Shown here piece by piece: positions 1-9,415 of a stretch of 58,186 nucleotides of DNA. The DNA is from Streptococcus pseudopneumoniae (lineage in GTDB: Bacteria; Bacillota; Bacilli; Lactobacillales; Streptococcaceae). Both the position numbers and the translations under genes were made by a program. A model generated the notes under the pieces. The model saw nothing but the letters and a program-made list of their open reading frames with translations, was not told the origin of the DNA and did no database searches. Each line of letters begins with the position of its first letter. The stretch's first letter is position 1. The stretch covers positions 1 through 58,186 of the forward strand of contig NZ_JWAJ01000123.1 in assembly GCF_001068775.1 (NCBI RefSeq), read 5' to 3'.

Positions 1-9
1 AAAACATAC

Positions 10-180
10 TAAGATTAGTAGTGAGGAAATCTCCGACGGGAGAAAGTACTCACTACTTTTTCGTTATGTTAAAGTAGTGGTGTCTTGTTAAGTCGATAAG
101 TCCTTTGGCGCTAGACGTCGTAACTAAAACTGACAAGACACCTGTTTTAGGAAGAATGTTATCAAAGTATGTGGGACGAA
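10..180 (+). ncRNA. candidate IS110 bridge RNA
   Basis: The DNA between the element's left end and the transposase start folds into two strong elements. The first is AGTAGTGAG (17-25) pairing with CTCACTACT (49-57), enclosing TCTCC/GGAGA. The second is GGTGTCTTGT (79-88) pairing perfectly with ACAAGACACC (133-142), which closes a 44-base internal loop. A 5' stem-loop followed by large loops is the described layout of IS110 bridge RNAs, whose loops pair with target and donor DNA. Expression and the exact RNA ends are inferred. Confidence 0.55.
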
Positions 181-245
181 AAACGTCGAGTATTGAAAAT
201 GACATCACTAAAGCAAGGAATCATTCAAGACAAAGAGGTAATATC

Positions 246-1448
246 ATGCGAGTAGTTTTTGGGATTGACGTGAGTAAAGCAAGTTCAGAAGTGGCCATCT
301 TGGTCAATGGAGAAAAAGTACATGGCTATACCATTCCCAATGATGCCATCGGATTTAATCGACTACTTGGGGACTTGAAGACTGTTCACGATCCAGAGAT
401 TGTCTTCGAGGCGACTGGTGTCTATTCTCGTCGTCTTCAGGCCTTCTTTGAGGATAATAGTTACGCTTATACACGGCTCAATCCCTTAGAATCCAAAAAA
501 CAACTAGATAGCTTACGAGTACGTAAAACCGATAAGATTGACGCTGAAAAACTAGCTGCTTCTCAGTTCATCCTCAATCGTAAACCAAGCTATGTCCAAG
601 AAGCGCTTTATCAAGAATTACGCGATCTCAGCCGTTTCTATCAGAATCTTACTGAGGATATCGTCTGCGCTAAAAACCGTCTGCACAAGGTTTTACAGTT
701 CACTTTTCCTGAATTGGAAAACATATTGTCGGCACCAACTGGGGAACAATATTGGAACTTGGTCATGACTTTTCCATGTAATAGTTTTGTACTGGAGTTA
801 GATGACGCCACATTAACAGCTATCATCCGTCAGTCTACGGCGAAACGCATCTCTGAAAAACGTGTGACTTACTTAGTAGATAAGCTTACAAAACTAGCTA
901 ATCAGTCTTATTGTGCGGTCAAAAAAAACTCTCCAGTGATAGAAGAGGTCAAATACTATGCAGGGGAGTTACTTAGGCTTTCTGAACACAGACAAGGTGT
1001 TCTAGAGGAGATGGTAGCATTGGCTCAATCTTTGCCAGAATATGAGATTCTTCTCTCTATTCCTGGAATAGCTGAAACCACAGCGACAAGTATTATTGGC
1101 GAACTTGGTGACATTCGTCGATTTCACTCTGCCAATCAAATCAATGCTTTTATCGGAATTGACCTCAGACACTATGAATCTGGAAACTTTCTAGCCAAGG
1201 AACATATCACTAAACGTGGGAATCCCTATGCCAGAAAGATTCTCTTTAAGTGCATTCATAACATAGCTTCAGCTAGCCACACCAATCCTTGTCATATCGC
1301 AGACTTCTATGAGAAACGGAAAAGACAATCGCAAGTGACTTCAACCAAACCACACACGATTGCCTCTATACATCGTCTCATTAGAACAATGTATTACCTT
1401 ATAACGCATAACAAACTTTACGATTATACTTCTACCCAAAATCGGTAA
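246..1448 (+). CDS. IS110-family transposase (DEDD, about 400 aa)
   Basis: The N-terminal RuvC-like DEDD domain starts with FGIDVSK (Asp8), then VFEATG (Glu55) and KTDKIDA (Asp96, Asp99). The C-terminal Transposase_20 domain contains a helix-hairpin-helix-like IPGI segment and RHYESG with the likely nucleophilic Ser312. Length and all four acidic residues are typical, so the enzyme looks intact. I chose ATG 246, after an AAAGAGG site, rather than the longer open frame from 105. The extension runs through the structured non-coding end and lacks family character. The enzyme acts with a bridge RNA to recombine donor and target DNA. Confidence 0.88.
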   Translation: MRVVFGIDVSKASSEVAILVNGEKVHGYTIPNDAIGFNRLLGDLKTVHDPEIVFEATGVYSRRLQAFFEDNSYAYTRLNPLESKKQLDSLRVRKTDKIDAEKLAASQFILNRKPSYVQEALYQELRDLSRFYQNLTEDIVCAKNRLHKVLQFTFPELENILSAPTGEQYWNLVMTFPCNSFVLELDDATLTAIIRQSTAKRISEKRVTYLVDKLTKLANQSYCAVKKNSPVIEEVKYYAGELLRLSEHRQGVLEEMVALAQSLPEYEILLSIPGIAETTATSIIGELGDIRRFHSANQINAFIGIDLRHYESGNFLAKEHITKRGNPYARKILFKCIHNIASASHTNPCHIADFYEKRKRQSQVTSTKPHTIASIHRLIRTMYYLITHNKLYDYTSTQNR

Positions 1449-1626
1449 AATTGTTTATGCCATATTATTGTAACGCCTTATCAAAAAAAATCACCAGATA
1501 AGGTGTTGGTTTAGTGTACACTTTTTTCACTAAACTTTAGTTCAGAAAAAGACAATTTCCTTAGTTTGACTATGGAAATCAAACTATTTTTCATCAAATA
1601 CCTTGATATACTTGACAAATGGTAGA

Positions 1627-1659
1627 AAAGGAGTTACCTTTCTTGAGGTTAACTCCTTT
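1627..1659 (-). terminator. tyrS terminator (bidirectional hairpin)
   Basis: AAAGGAGTTA (1627-1636) pairs perfectly with TAACTCCTTT (1650-1659). On the minus strand the hairpin is followed by TTTTCT, just past the tyrS stop. It may also stop rightward transcripts from the IS. Confidence 0.75.
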
Positions 1660-1683
1660 ATTTATAGATCAATGTTGAACAGT

Positions 1684-2940
1684 TTAGTAAGTCAATACAA
1701 AGTATTTTTTCTTCCCACGACGGATAACAGTCAGTTCGTTCTCTAACTTATCTGCGTCACTCAAGACATAGTCAAGGTCTTGGATGCGGTCGCCGTTGAT
1801 GTAGATAGCTCCATTTTGAACATCTTCACGGGCTTGGCGTTTTGAGTTAACTACACCAGATGAGACGAGCAGTTCCACGATATTGTGGTTTTCATCTGCT
1901 TGAACTTGGTAGTTTGGTACACCACGAAGTCCTTGTTTGAGCTCTTTGACAGAAAGGTTTTTGATGTTTCCTGCAAAGAGTTGTTCAGTGATGTTGAGGG
2001 CTTCTTTGTAGGCTTCTTCTCCGTGAACAAGTGTTACGACTTCACGAGCGAGGATTTTTTGAGCCAAGCGTTCGTGTGGAGCCGCTTCAAACTGTTTACG
2101 GATGTCTTCAATCTCATCAAGTGACAAGAAAGTAAAGATCTTCAAGAAGCGAACAGCGTCTGCGTCCATAACGTTCATCCAAAATTGGTACATTTCGTAT
2201 GGAGAAGTCTTTTCAGGATTGAGCCAGACTGCGTTTCCTTCTGATTTACCAAATTTCTTACCAGTTGCATCTGTGATCAATGGAACAGTGATAACGTGAC
2301 CAGTTTTATCAGCCTTACGACGAAGCAATTCAGTACCAGCTGTCATATTTCCCCACTGGTCAGAACCACCGATTTGAAGCGTTACGTTATGCTCTTGGTT
2401 AAGGACAAAGAAGTCGTAACCTTGCATGATTTGGTAGGCAAATTCTGTGTAAGAAATCCCTGTTTCAATCCGTTTTTTAACAGACTCCTTGCTCATCATG
2501 TAGTTGACAGTGAAGTATTTTCCGATATCACGGAGGAAGTCAATGAAGCTGATGCTGCCAAACCAGTCGTAGTTGTTGACCATGATAGCTTTATTTTCAC
2601 CATTTTCAAAGTCAAGAAAACGAGAAAGTTGTCCTTGGATAGACTTGACCCAGCCATCTACTGTGTCTTTTGTTTGGAGACTACGTTCAGCATCTTTGAA
2701 GGACGGATCTCCGATGAGACCAGTAGCACCGCCAACGAGCGCATAAGGTTTGTGACCTGCTAACTGCAAACGACGACTTGTCAAGATAGCGACAAGGTGG
2801 CCTAGGTGAAGGCTGTCAGCAGTTGGATCGTAGCCAGTATAATAAGAAACTTGACCTTCTTCTAGGGCTTTACGCAAAGCTTCTTCATCAGTCGTTTGAA
2901 AAATCAAACCACGCTCTTTTAGCTCATCAAAAATGTGCAT
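1684..2940 (-). CDS. tyrS: tyrosyl-tRNA synthetase
   Basis: Class I aminoacyl-tRNA synthetase that charges tRNA-Tyr in the cytoplasm. The 418-aa protein is full length for bacterial TyrRS. Near residue 45 it has the HIGH-type motif LHLGHL, with the tyrosine pocket [10 protein letters not shown] just before it. A KFGKS version of the KMSKS loop lies near residue 230. The C-terminal S4 RNA-binding domain (about 350-415) includes the [15 protein letters not shown] segment. ATG follows an AAAGGAG site by 8 bases. The gene is monocistronic and divergent from mutL. The 183-base intergenic region is too short to hold a T-box plus both promoters, so no T-box control is evident. Confidence 0.97.
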   Translation of the reverse strand: MHIFDELKERGLIFQTTDEEALRKALEEGQVSYYTGYDPTADSLHLGHLVAILTSRRLQLAGHKPYALVGGATGLIGDPSFKDAERSLQTKDTVDGWVKSIQGQLSRFLDFENGENKAIMVNNYDWFGSISFIDFLRDIGKYFTVNYMMSKESVKKRIETGISYTEFAYQIMQGYDFFVLNQEHNVTLQIGGSDQWGNMTAGTELLRRKADKTGHVITVPLITDATGKKFGKSEGNAVWLNPEKTSPYEMYQFWMNVMDADAVRFLKIFTFLSLDEIEDIRKQFEAAPHERLAQKILAREVVTLVHGEEAYKEALNITEQLFAGNIKNLSVKELKQGLRGVPNYQVQADENHNIVELLVSSGVVNSKRQAREDVQNGAIYINGDRIQDLDYVLSDADKLENELTVIRRGKKKYFVLTY

Positions 2941-2976
2941 GTGTCTTTTCTCCTTTTTAAAATATTGTTTCTACCT

Positions 2977-3067
2977 ATTGTACCACAAACTTGGTAAATA
3001 ACCTAGTAAAATCGGGAAGAAAGTTGCTGCTTGGACTTTTTTGGAAACGAGTGAAATATGGTATAAT
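2977..3067. promoter_or_regulatory. divergent tyrS and mutL promoters
   Basis: On the minus strand an extended -10 TGTGG-TACAAT (ATTGTA on the plus strand at 2977-2982) serves tyrS. On the plus strand the extended -10 TATGG-TATAAT (TATAAT 3062-3067) serves mutL, with TTGGAA fifteen bases upstream as a poorly spaced -35. Both match the streptococcal preference for TGn before the -10. Confidence 0.6.
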
Positions 3068-3123
3068 AGCACTAGCTTATTTTCAGAGAAATAGATAAAA
3101 ATAGTTGAGAAAGGGGCTGAAAA

Positions 3124-5073
3124 ATGTCTCATATTATTGAATTGCCAGAGGTGTTGGCAAACCAAATCGCTGCTGGAGAGGTTATCGAGCGTCCAGCTAG
3201 CGTTGTTAAGGAGCTGGTAGAAAACGCCATTGACGCGGGTTCTAGTCAGATTATCATTGAGATTGAGGAAGCTGGTCTCAAGAAGATTCAAATCACAGAT
3301 AATGGTCATGGAATTGCCCACGATGAGGTGGAATTGGCCCTGCGTCGTCATGCGACCAGTAAGATAAAAAATCAAGCAGACCTCTTTCGGATTCGAACAC
3401 TTGGTTTTCGTGGTGAAGCCCTGCCTTCTATAGCGTCTGTTAGTGTCTTAACTCTGTTGACTGCGGTGGATGGTGCAAGTCATGGAACCAAGCTGGTCGC
3501 TCGTGGGGGAGAAGTTGAAGAAGTCATTCCAGCGACTAGTCCTGTGGGAACCAAGGTTTGTGTGGAGGACCTCTTTTTCAACACGCCTGCCCGCCTCAAG
3601 TATATGAAGAGTCAGCAAGCGGAGTTGTCTCATATCATTGATATTGTCAACCGTCTGGGCTTGGCCCATCCTGAGATTTCTTTTAGTTTGATTAGTGATG
3701 GTAAGGAAATGACACGAACAGCGGGAACAGGTCAATTACGCCAAGCAATCGCAGGGATTTACGGTTTGGCGAGTGCCAAGAAGATGATTGAAATTGAGAA
3801 TTCTGACCTTGATTTCGAAATTTCAGGATTTGTATCCTTACCTGAGTTAACTCGTGCCAACCGCAACTACATCAGTCTTTTTATCAATGGCCGTTATATC
3901 AAGAACTTTCTGCTTAATCGTGCTATTTTAGATGGTTACGGCAGCAAGCTCATGGTGGGGCGTTTCCCTCTGGCTGTCATTCATATCCATATTGACCCAT
4001 ATCTGGCAGATGTCAATGTGCACCCGACCAAGCAAGAGGTGCGAATTTCTAAGGAAAGAGAGCTGATGGCGCTGGTTTCAGAAGCAATCGCAAAGAGTCT
4101 CAAGGAACAAACCTTGATTCCAGATGCCTTGGAAAATCTGGCCAAATCTACTGTTCGCAATCGTGAAAAAGTAGAGCAAACGACTTTGCCACTGAGAGAA
4201 AATACCCTCTACTATGAAAAAACGGGGCTAGCAAGACCGACTCAAGCTGAGGTGGCAGACCATCAGGTGAATTTGACTGAAGACAGACAGGATTTGAACC
4301 TGTTCGCCAAGGAAACCTTGGATCAGCTGACCAAGCCAGCCAAACTGCATTTTGCAGAGCGAAAGCCTGCCAGCTACGATCAACTGGACCATCCAGAGTT
4401 GGATATGGCTAGTCTTGATAAGGCTTATGACAAGCTAGAGCGAGAAGAATCATCTAGCTTCCCAGAGTTGGAATTTTTCGGACAAATGCACGGGACCTAT
4501 CTCTTTGCACAAGGTCGAGATGGCCTTTACATCATAGACCAGCATGCGGCTCAGGAACGGGTTAAGTATGAGGAGTACCGTGAAAGTATTGGCAATGTTG
4601 ACCAGAGCCAGCAGCAACTCTTAGTGCCCTATATCTTTGAATTTCCTGCGGATGATGCCCTTCGTCTCAAGGAAAGAATGTCTCTTTTAGAGGAAGTAGG
4701 TGTCTTTCTAGCAGAGTACGGGGAGAATCAATTTATCCTACGCGAACATCCCATTTGGATGGCAGAGGAGGAAATCGAGTCTGGAATCTATGAGATGTGC
4801 GACATGCTCCTCTTGACCAAGGAAGTTTCAATCAAGAAATACCGAGCTGAACTAGCCATTATGATGTCCTGCAAGAGGTCTATCAAGGCTAATCACCGTA
4901 TCGATGACCACTCAGCTAGACAACTCCTCTACCAACTCTCCCAATGTGACAACCCCTATAACTGTCCACACGGACGTCCTGTTTTGGTGCACTTTACCAA
5001 GTCAGACATGGAAAAGATGTTCCGTCGCATTCAGGAAAATCATACTAGCCTCAGAGAGCTAGGAAAATACTAA
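3124..5073 (+). CDS. mutL: DNA mismatch repair protein MutL
   Basis: MutL couples mismatch recognition by MutS (HexA) to strand removal; the pneumococcal homologue is HexB. The 649-aa protein has a GHKL ATPase N-terminus: ENAIDAGS (near 35), DNGHGI, and [10 protein letters not shown] (near 95). It continues with [12 protein letters not shown] at about 300. After a low-complexity linker (about 340-450) comes the dimerisation domain, beginning near [12 protein letters not shown]. Its C-terminal CPHGRP fits the metal-site region. The start follows GAAAGGGG. A BOX element directly abuts the stop codon. Some streptococcal chromosomal islands insert in mutL; here the gene is intact. Confidence 0.97.
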   Translation: MSHIIELPEVLANQIAAGEVIERPASVVKELVENAIDAGSSQIIIEIEEAGLKKIQITDNGHGIAHDEVELALRRHATSKIKNQADLFRIRTLGFRGEALPSIASVSVLTLLTAVDGASHGTKLVARGGEVEEVIPATSPVGTKVCVEDLFFNTPARLKYMKSQQAELSHIIDIVNRLGLAHPEISFSLISDGKEMTRTAGTGQLRQAIAGIYGLASAKKMIEIENSDLDFEISGFVSLPELTRANRNYISLFINGRYIKNFLLNRAILDGYGSKLMVGRFPLAVIHIHIDPYLADVNVHPTKQEVRISKERELMALVSEAIAKSLKEQTLIPDALENLAKSTVRNREKVEQTTLPLRENTLYYEKTGLARPTQAEVADHQVNLTEDRQDLNLFAKETLDQLTKPAKLHFAERKPASYDQLDHPELDMASLDKAYDKLEREESSSFPELEFFGQMHGTYLFAQGRDGLYIIDQHAAQERVKYEEYRESIGNVDQSQQQLLVPYIFEFPADDALRLKERMSLLEEVGVFLAEYGENQFILREHPIWMAEEEIESGIYEMCDMLLLTKEVSIKKYRAELAIMMSCKRSIKANHRIDDHSARQLLYQLSQCDNPYNCPHGRPVLVHFTKSDMEKMFRRIQENHTSLRELGKY

Positions 5074-5175
5074 TACTCTTCGAAAATCTCTCTAAACTGC
5101 GTCAGCCTTACCTTCCCTAACTCAAGTTATGCCTACGGTTAGCTTCCTAGTTTAGATTTGATTTTCATTAAGTAT
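5074..5175. repeat. BOX-type dispersed repeat (boxA-boxC form)
   Basis: Starts TACTCTTCGAAAATC and ends GATTTTCATTAAGTA, giving imperfect terminal inverted repeats. Internally it has GCGTCAGCCTTACC and GCTAGCTTCC-like stretches recalling the pneumococcal BOX/BOXA1R sequence. About 102 bp fits boxA plus boxC without boxB; I cannot wholly exclude a RUP element. It fills the mutL-ruvA gap from the base after the mutL stop, so any transcript reading into ruvA includes it. Confidence 0.7.
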
Positions 5176-5192
5176 AAATTGAAGGGAAAACT

Positions 5193-5786
5193 ATGTACGA
5201 ATATCTAAAGGGTATCATTACCAAAATTACTGCTAAATACATCGTTCTAGAAGCAAACGGAATCGGCTATATCCTACACGTAGCTAACCCCTATGCCTAC
5301 TCAGGACAAGTCAATCAAGAAGCACAAATCTATGTGCATCAAGTCGTTCGCGAAGATGCTCATCTACTTTACGGTTTTCGTTCAGAAGATGAGAAGAAAC
5401 TCTTTCTCAGCTTGATCTCTGTGTCAGGCATTGGTCCTGTTTCCGCTCTTGCCATCATCGCAGCTGATGACAATGCAGGCCTCGTTCAAGCTATTGAGAC
5501 TAAGAACATCACCTACTTGACTAAATTCCCTAAAATCGGTAAGAAAACAGCCCAGCAGATGGTGCTGGACTTGGAAGGCAAGGTAGTAGTTGCAGGAGAT
5601 GCCCTTCCTGCTAAGGTGCCAGTACAAACCAGCGCTGAAAACCAAGAATTGGAAGAAGCTATGGAAGCTATGTTGGCACTGGGCTACAAGGCAACTGAGC
5701 TTAAGAAAATCAAGAAATTCTTTGAAGGAACGACAGATACAGCTGAGAACTATATCAAGTCTGCCCTCAAGATGTTGGTGAAATAG
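5193..5786 (+). CDS. ruvA: Holliday junction DNA helicase subunit RuvA
   Basis: RuvA binds four-way junctions and loads the RuvB motor for branch migration. The 197-aa protein has the N-terminal OB fold ([20 protein letters not shown]), tandem helix-hairpin-helix motifs around [13 protein letters not shown] and [16 protein letters not shown] (about 70-130), and a C-terminal RuvB-contact domain ([12 protein letters not shown]) after a short linker. The start has a GAAGGG site. It lies 9 bases before tag, so the two are cotranscribed, within a DNA-repair operon that begins with mutL. No ruvB is in the window. Confidence 0.96.
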   Translation: MYEYLKGIITKITAKYIVLEANGIGYILHVANPYAYSGQVNQEAQIYVHQVVREDAHLLYGFRSEDEKKLFLSLISVSGIGPVSALAIIAADDNAGLVQAIETKNITYLTKFPKIGKKTAQQMVLDLEGKVVVAGDALPAKVPVQTSAENQELEEAMEAMLALGYKATELKKIKKFFEGTTDTAENYIKSALKMLVK

Positions 5787-5795
5787 GAGATTTCT

Positions 5796-6359
5796 ATGCC
5801 AAAACGTTGTGGCTGGGTTAAAATGAACAACCCTCTATATGTAGCCTACCACGATGAAGAGTGGGGCCAGCCCCTTCATGATGACCAGGCTCTTTTTGAG
5901 TTGCTCTGCATGGAGACCTATCAGGCTGGTCTGTCTTGGGAAACGGTGCTCAATAAACGCCAAGCTTTTCGTCAAGCTTTTCATGACTATCAAGTTCAAG
6001 GTGTTGCGGACATGACTGATGAAGAATTGGAAGCTTTGATGGATAATCCAGCTATCATCCGCAATCGTGCCAAGCTCTTTGCGACGCGGGCCAACGCTCA
6101 GGCTTTTCTACAAGTTCAGGCAGAATTCGGAACTTTTGATGCTTATCTTTGGTCTTTTGTCGGTGGGAAAACCATCGTCAATGATGTTCCTGACTATGCT
6201 CAAGCTCCTGCCAAAACAGCTCTATCTGAGAAATTATCCAGAAATCTCAAAAAACGAGGCTTTAAGTTTACTGGACCAGTCGCTGTTTTGTCCTTTCTAC
6301 AGGCTGCAGGGTTGGTTGATGACCACGAGAATGATTGCGAATGGAAGGGTCTTAAATGA
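5796..6359 (+). CDS. tag: DNA-3-methyladenine glycosylase I
   Basis: Removes 3-methyladenine from alkylated DNA. The 187-aa protein begins MPKRCGWVKMNNPLYVAYHDEEWG, carrying the CxW-x(n)-YHD-EWG signature with the conserved zinc-site Cys and His. It continues with ELLCMETYQAGLSWETVL, the helix-hairpin-helix core with the catalytic glutamate. Near the C-terminus DDHENDCEW supplies the remaining His and Cys zinc ligands. Length is normal. Its stop overlaps the next start by 4 bases (ATGA-type), so translation is coupled to the CAAX-protease gene. Confidence 0.95.
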   Translation: MPKRCGWVKMNNPLYVAYHDEEWGQPLHDDQALFELLCMETYQAGLSWETVLNKRQAFRQAFHDYQVQGVADMTDEELEALMDNPAIIRNRAKLFATRANAQAFLQVQAEFGTFDAYLWSFVGGKTIVNDVPDYAQAPAKTALSEKLSRNLKKRGFKFTGPVAVLSFLQAAGLVDDHENDCEWKGLK

Positions 6360-7030
6360 TGGCTAACAAAAATAAGGGAATTCTGATTTTTGCGATACTT
6401 TACACAGTTCTCTTTGTGTTTGATGGCGTTAAATTGCTGGCTCCTTTGATGCCATCGGCCATTACGAATTATCTAGTCTATGTCGTATTAGCTCTATATG
6501 GCTCTTTCTTGTTCAAAGATAGATTGATTCAACAATGGAATGAGATTAGAAAGACTAAAAGAAAATTCTTCTTTGGAGTTTTAAAAGGCTGGATCTTTCT
6601 CATTCTGATGACTGTTGTCTTTGAATTTGTATCAGAGATGTTGAGGCAGTTTTTTGGGCTGGTCGGACAAGGTCTAAACCAGTCGAATATTCAAAGCACC
6701 TTTCAAGAGCAACCATTACTGATAGCAGTTTTCGCCTGCATCATCGGACCTTTGGTGGAAGAATTATTTTTCCGTCAAATTCTATTGAGATATCTGAGAA
6801 AAAGTCTGGCAACTTGGCTGAGTGTCTTTTTGGTCGGCCTTGTCTTTGCCCTGACTCATATGCATAATTTAAGCTTGTCAGAGTGGGTCGGTGCAGTCGG
6901 TTACCTAGGTGGGGGCCTTACATTTTCTATTATTTATGTGAAAGAGAAGGAGAATATTTACTATCCCCTCCTTGTTCATATGTTAGGCAATAGCCTCTCC
7001 CTTATCATTTTAGCTATCAGTAGTATGTGA
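6356..7030 (+). CDS. CPBP (CAAX-type) intramembrane metalloprotease
   Basis: A 224-aa polytopic membrane protein with roughly six hydrophobic segments. The Abi/CPBP signature is present: EELFFRQ (EExxxR, near residue 137) and FALTHMHNLS (FxxxH plus HxxxN-like, near 165). These residues bind metal and cleave inside the membrane in characterised family members. In streptococci the family includes bacteriocin-immunity and processing proteins; the substrate here is unknown. It overlaps tag by 4 bases and is the last gene of the mutL-ruvA-tag run. The next gene converges from the other strand. Confidence 0.85.
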   Translation: MMANKNKGILIFAILYTVLFVFDGVKLLAPLMPSAITNYLVYVVLALYGSFLFKDRLIQQWNEIRKTKRKFFFGVLKGWIFLILMTVVFEFVSEMLRQFFGLVGQGLNQSNIQSTFQEQPLLIAVFACIIGPLVEELFFRQILLRYLRKSLATWLSVFLVGLVFALTHMHNLSLSEWVGAVGYLGGGLTFSIIYVKEKENIYYPLLVHMLGNSLSLIILAISSM

Positions 7031-7075
7031 TGAAAATGCCAGTAATGATAATGAGAAAAAGCTGAGAAATTCATC

Positions 7076-8113
7076 TCAGCTTTCTTTGTTATAGTCAAAG
7101 CGAATGACTTGCTCCGTTGCGTCTACATACGCGTGTACTCCAAAGGGAACAATTGCTCTTGGTGTAGCATGGCCAACGTTTAGATTATAGACAATCGGGA
7201 TATTGTTGTCAATGATATCCAATAGTGCCTCTTTATAGTCGTTATAGAAAGTTTCATCCATAGGTTTTCCAACCAAGAGTCCACTGATGACCTCGAATAT
7301 ACCAGTGTCCTTTAAAGTCCGCAACATCTTTTTGAAGTATTCCGGCTCAGGCTTTTCTTCGCTTGTTTCTAGCAAGAGGATTTTTCCTTCCCAGTCTAAC
7401 AAGTCAGGGAAAAGTTTGTATTTTTGGCAGAGCTCCGTGCTATCTGCATATCGAGAGTTGTCAAAGATATCGTAGAGGGATTCGAGGCAACCGCCGAGGA
7501 TTTCCCCCTCGAACTGGGCAGTTCCTTGTAACAACTCAAAACCAGTATTTGCATGACTGATACGATGTGTTCCCAGAGCCTTGGGACTGAAGTCAGTTCT
7601 TTCCTCATACCAAACGTCACTAGGGCGGATTTCCGAGATTCTTCCCGTCTCAATCAATTCTTTAAAGTAGTGAAGGCTATAGGCTAACATTTCCTTGTCT
7701 AATTCACAAATGTCTGCTAAAAATGATTGACCATAAAAAGTCTTGATTCCTAGTTTATGCAACATGAGATGGTTCATGGTTGTATCTGAGAATCCAAGAA
7801 AAATCTTTTGTTTGATAACCTTTTGTAGTTGCTTATTTTCAAAAAGATAAGGTAGTAAGCGATAGGTATCGTCTCCACCGATGGCGCATAGGATCATGTT
7901 GATGCTATCATCAGAAAATGCATGAATCAAATCCTCTGCACGAGCTTCAGGGTGGTCTTTGATAAAGTCTAAGCCTTTTAACGAATGGGGTAAAAAGATA
8001 GGATTGAGTCCCAGATCCTTGAGACGTTGGACACCCAAGTCCACTTCGTGTTTGACAAAATCTTCTCCGATAATGCCACTAGATAAACTAACAATACCAA
8101 TAGTAGAAACCAT
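7076..8113 (-). CDS. S66-family LD-carboxypeptidase / MccF-like serine peptidase
   Basis: The 345-aa protein fits the S66 family (LD-carboxypeptidase A and microcin C7 self-immunity MccF). Seen: GGDDTYRLLPYL near 80, LGFSDTTMNHLMLHKLG with the likely nucleophile Ser in GFSD, LLETSEEKPEP with the conserved Glu near 250, and NLNVGHATPRAIVPFG with the general-base His near 315. Members either trim murein tetrapeptides or hydrolyse aminoacyl-nucleotide antibiotics. MccF-type is favoured by length and by the GGDDT and NxxxGH pattern. No microcin genes are nearby. Cytoplasmic, with no signal peptide. Confidence 0.85.
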   Translation of the reverse strand: MVSTIGIVSLSSGIIGEDFVKHEVDLGVQRLKDLGLNPIFLPHSLKGLDFIKDHPEARAEDLIHAFSDDSINMILCAIGGDDTYRLLPYLFENKQLQKVIKQKIFLGFSDTTMNHLMLHKLGIKTFYGQSFLADICELDKEMLAYSLHYFKELIETGRISEIRPSDVWYEERTDFSPKALGTHRISHANTGFELLQGTAQFEGEILGGCLESLYDIFDNSRYADSTELCQKYKLFPDLLDWEGKILLLETSEEKPEPEYFKKMLRTLKDTGIFEVISGLLVGKPMDETFYNDYKEALLDIIDNNIPIVYNLNVGHATPRAIVPFGVHAYVDATEQVIRFDYNKES

Positions 8114-8218
8114 ATCTCATCCTCCTAGAAATAGATTGAGCCTATTTTATCACAAAAGATGAGGGGAAACAACAAGAATTAGAGCCAGAAGAAGGCTTTT
8201 AGATCAAGAAAATAAACA

Positions 8219-8249
8219 AAAAAGCAACCGCTCGATGTGGTTGCTTTTT
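8219..8249 (-). terminator. terminator after the SemiSWEET gene
   Basis: AAAAAGCAACC (8219-8229) pairs perfectly with GGTTGCTTTTT (8239-8249), just beyond the minus-strand stop at 8265. Both strands carry T-runs. Confidence 0.85.
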
Positions 8250-8264
8250 ATAGTAGTTGCATTC

Positions 8265-8528
8265 TTATAGAGCAGTAAGGAAGGTTAGTCCTCCAAGGAC
8301 AACCCCGGCCGAGTTTGGAATGATTAGAATCCAGTCTTTCTTAGGCTCTTTTGTCCATCCATAAATGACCCAGATTAAGCAAGAAACAGCTGCTGATAAA
8401 GGTTGGAATGGTTGAGCTTTGTTCCCTTGTAAATTGGCAAAAATTTGGGGGATGTAGGCTATAAATACAATAATCCCGATAAAGGCACCAATTGAACCGA
8501 CAATTTGATTAATTCTCTGTTTAGTCAT
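8265..8528 (-). CDS. SemiSWEET / PQ-loop sugar transporter
   Basis: An 87-aa protein with three transmembrane helices: IVGSIGAFIGIIVFIAYIPQ, PLSAAVSCLIWVIYGW, and a last one from about 68 to 86. YIPQI in helix 1 is the PQ motif typical of bacterial SemiSWEETs, and SCLIWVIYG in helix 2 carries the conserved Trp and Tyr. SemiSWEETs dimerise to make one sugar pore; the sugar cannot be told from sequence. The start has an AAGGAG site. It is monocistronic, between its own terminator and the DUF1129 unit. Confidence 0.85.
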   Translation of the reverse strand: MTKQRINQIVGSIGAFIGIIVFIAYIPQIFANLQGNKAQPFQPLSAAVSCLIWVIYGWTKEPKKDWILIIPNSAGVVLGGLTFLTAL

Positions 8529-8685
8529 ATATATTTCTCCTTATTGCTTTATTAGTATAACAGAAAAACAGCTTGGATTCAAGGGTAAAACCTTGGGATT
8601 CTAAGGGAAGCCTTTACATTAGAACGTTTTTAGAAAATGTAGCTACTTTTCTTTGGAGAATCAAAAAATACTTTGGAACCATAAT

Positions 8686-8718
8686 AAAAGTAGTCTGTCT
8701 ACAAAACACACTACTTTT
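8686..8718 (-). terminator. terminator after the DUF1129 gene
   Basis: AAAAGTAGT (8686-8694) pairs with ACTACTTTT (8710-8718). T-runs flank both sides, so it may work in either direction. It ends the corA-DUF1129 minus-strand unit. Confidence 0.75.
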
Positions 8719-8728
8719 TTTGTTTATC

Positions 8729-9403
8729 TTAATATCTAGCTGGTCCTGCACTTGCGCTCTTAATGTTGAAACGTTTTTTGAGGTAGAAACGTAGGGCAAG
8801 GAGAGCTCCTCCAATCACCAATAAAACAAGTGGTGGGAGGCTGATGTTGATGGCTTGTGGAAGGAAGTTACTCAAGAAGAGGATGAAGACCCAGGCAAAC
8901 ATGGTTGCTAGCATGACCAAAAGTGATTTCCAGAATGGAGGGCGTTGGCTACGGTCAGTATCTGGTCCGTAGTAGCGGTAGATGAAGTGGTAGAGCAGGT
9001 AAAAGGCAACTCCACCAAAGGCCCCTACACTGATAAGTGTTACCAATCCGTAGGCCACAGGTTGGTTTGAGAAGAAGCTCATCAAGGCGCTAACTACTGC
9101 AAATAGACCTGTGATGAAAAGGGCTGAATCCAACATCATCAATTTTGGATCGTCGTTTTCTTTTGGATGTTCTTTTTCGTATTGCTCTTTTTCGCTGAAA
9201 CTATGAGCCCAGTGAGTTGGTGCTCCGTAGATAGAACGAGCTGTCACTCCTTTTGGTTGCTCCTCAAGGATATGAGGAATGACTTCTTCAAGGATAGCCT
9301 TGATTTCAGCATCTGTTTTGCCGTCCTTGAGAAATTGCTGGGTTGCAATATGGATAAATTCCTGGTTTTTCTTTGTTAATTCTTGTAAATCAATCTGTGA
9401 CAT
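8729..9403 (-). CDS. DUF1129 membrane protein
   Basis: A 224-aa protein whose first 100 residues are soluble, helical and charged (LQELTKKNQEFIHIATQQFL, ILEEVIPHILEEQPKG). About four transmembrane helices follow from residue 95 to 215, ending in a basic tail. This matches the Firmicute DUF1129 family, which has no established function. It lies 12 bases downstream of corA on the same strand, so the two should be cotranscribed. That pairing is also known in pneumococcus relatives. A role with CorA is only suggested by position. Confidence 0.8.
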   Translation of the reverse strand: MSQIDLQELTKKNQEFIHIATQQFLKDGKTDAEIKAILEEVIPHILEEQPKGVTARSIYGAPTHWAHSFSEKEQYEKEHPKENDDPKLMMLDSALFITGLFAVVSALMSFFSNQPVAYGLVTLISVGAFGGVAFYLLYHFIYRYYGPDTDRSQRPPFWKSLLVMLATMFAWVFILFLSNFLPQAINISLPPLVLLVIGGALLALRFYLKKRFNIKSASAGPARY

Positions 9404-9415
9404 AATAACTCCTGT

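Larger units (their letters stand above)
1..1510 (+). mobile_element. IS110-family insertion sequence (ends approximate)
   Basis: One transposase gene is preceded by about 245 bases of strongly structured non-coding DNA and followed by a hairpin (CGCCTTATC / GATAAGGTG, about 1474-1507). IS110 elements lack clear terminal inverted repeats, so the ends cannot be set by inspection, and the left end may lie before base 1. The family carries a DEDD transposase and a non-coding end that makes a bridge RNA. The element sits downstream of the tyrS terminator and interrupts no recognisable gene. Confidence 0.75.

Noticed and set aside
105-245. Long N-terminal extension of the IS110 transposase frame
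   Set aside because: It runs through the structured bridge-RNA-like DNA, has no ribosome site, and the family's conserved start is at 246.
2941-3123. T-box leader for tyrS
   Set aside because: The intergenic region is only 183 bases and shared with the mutL promoter; no T-box sequence (TGGNACCGCG) is present.
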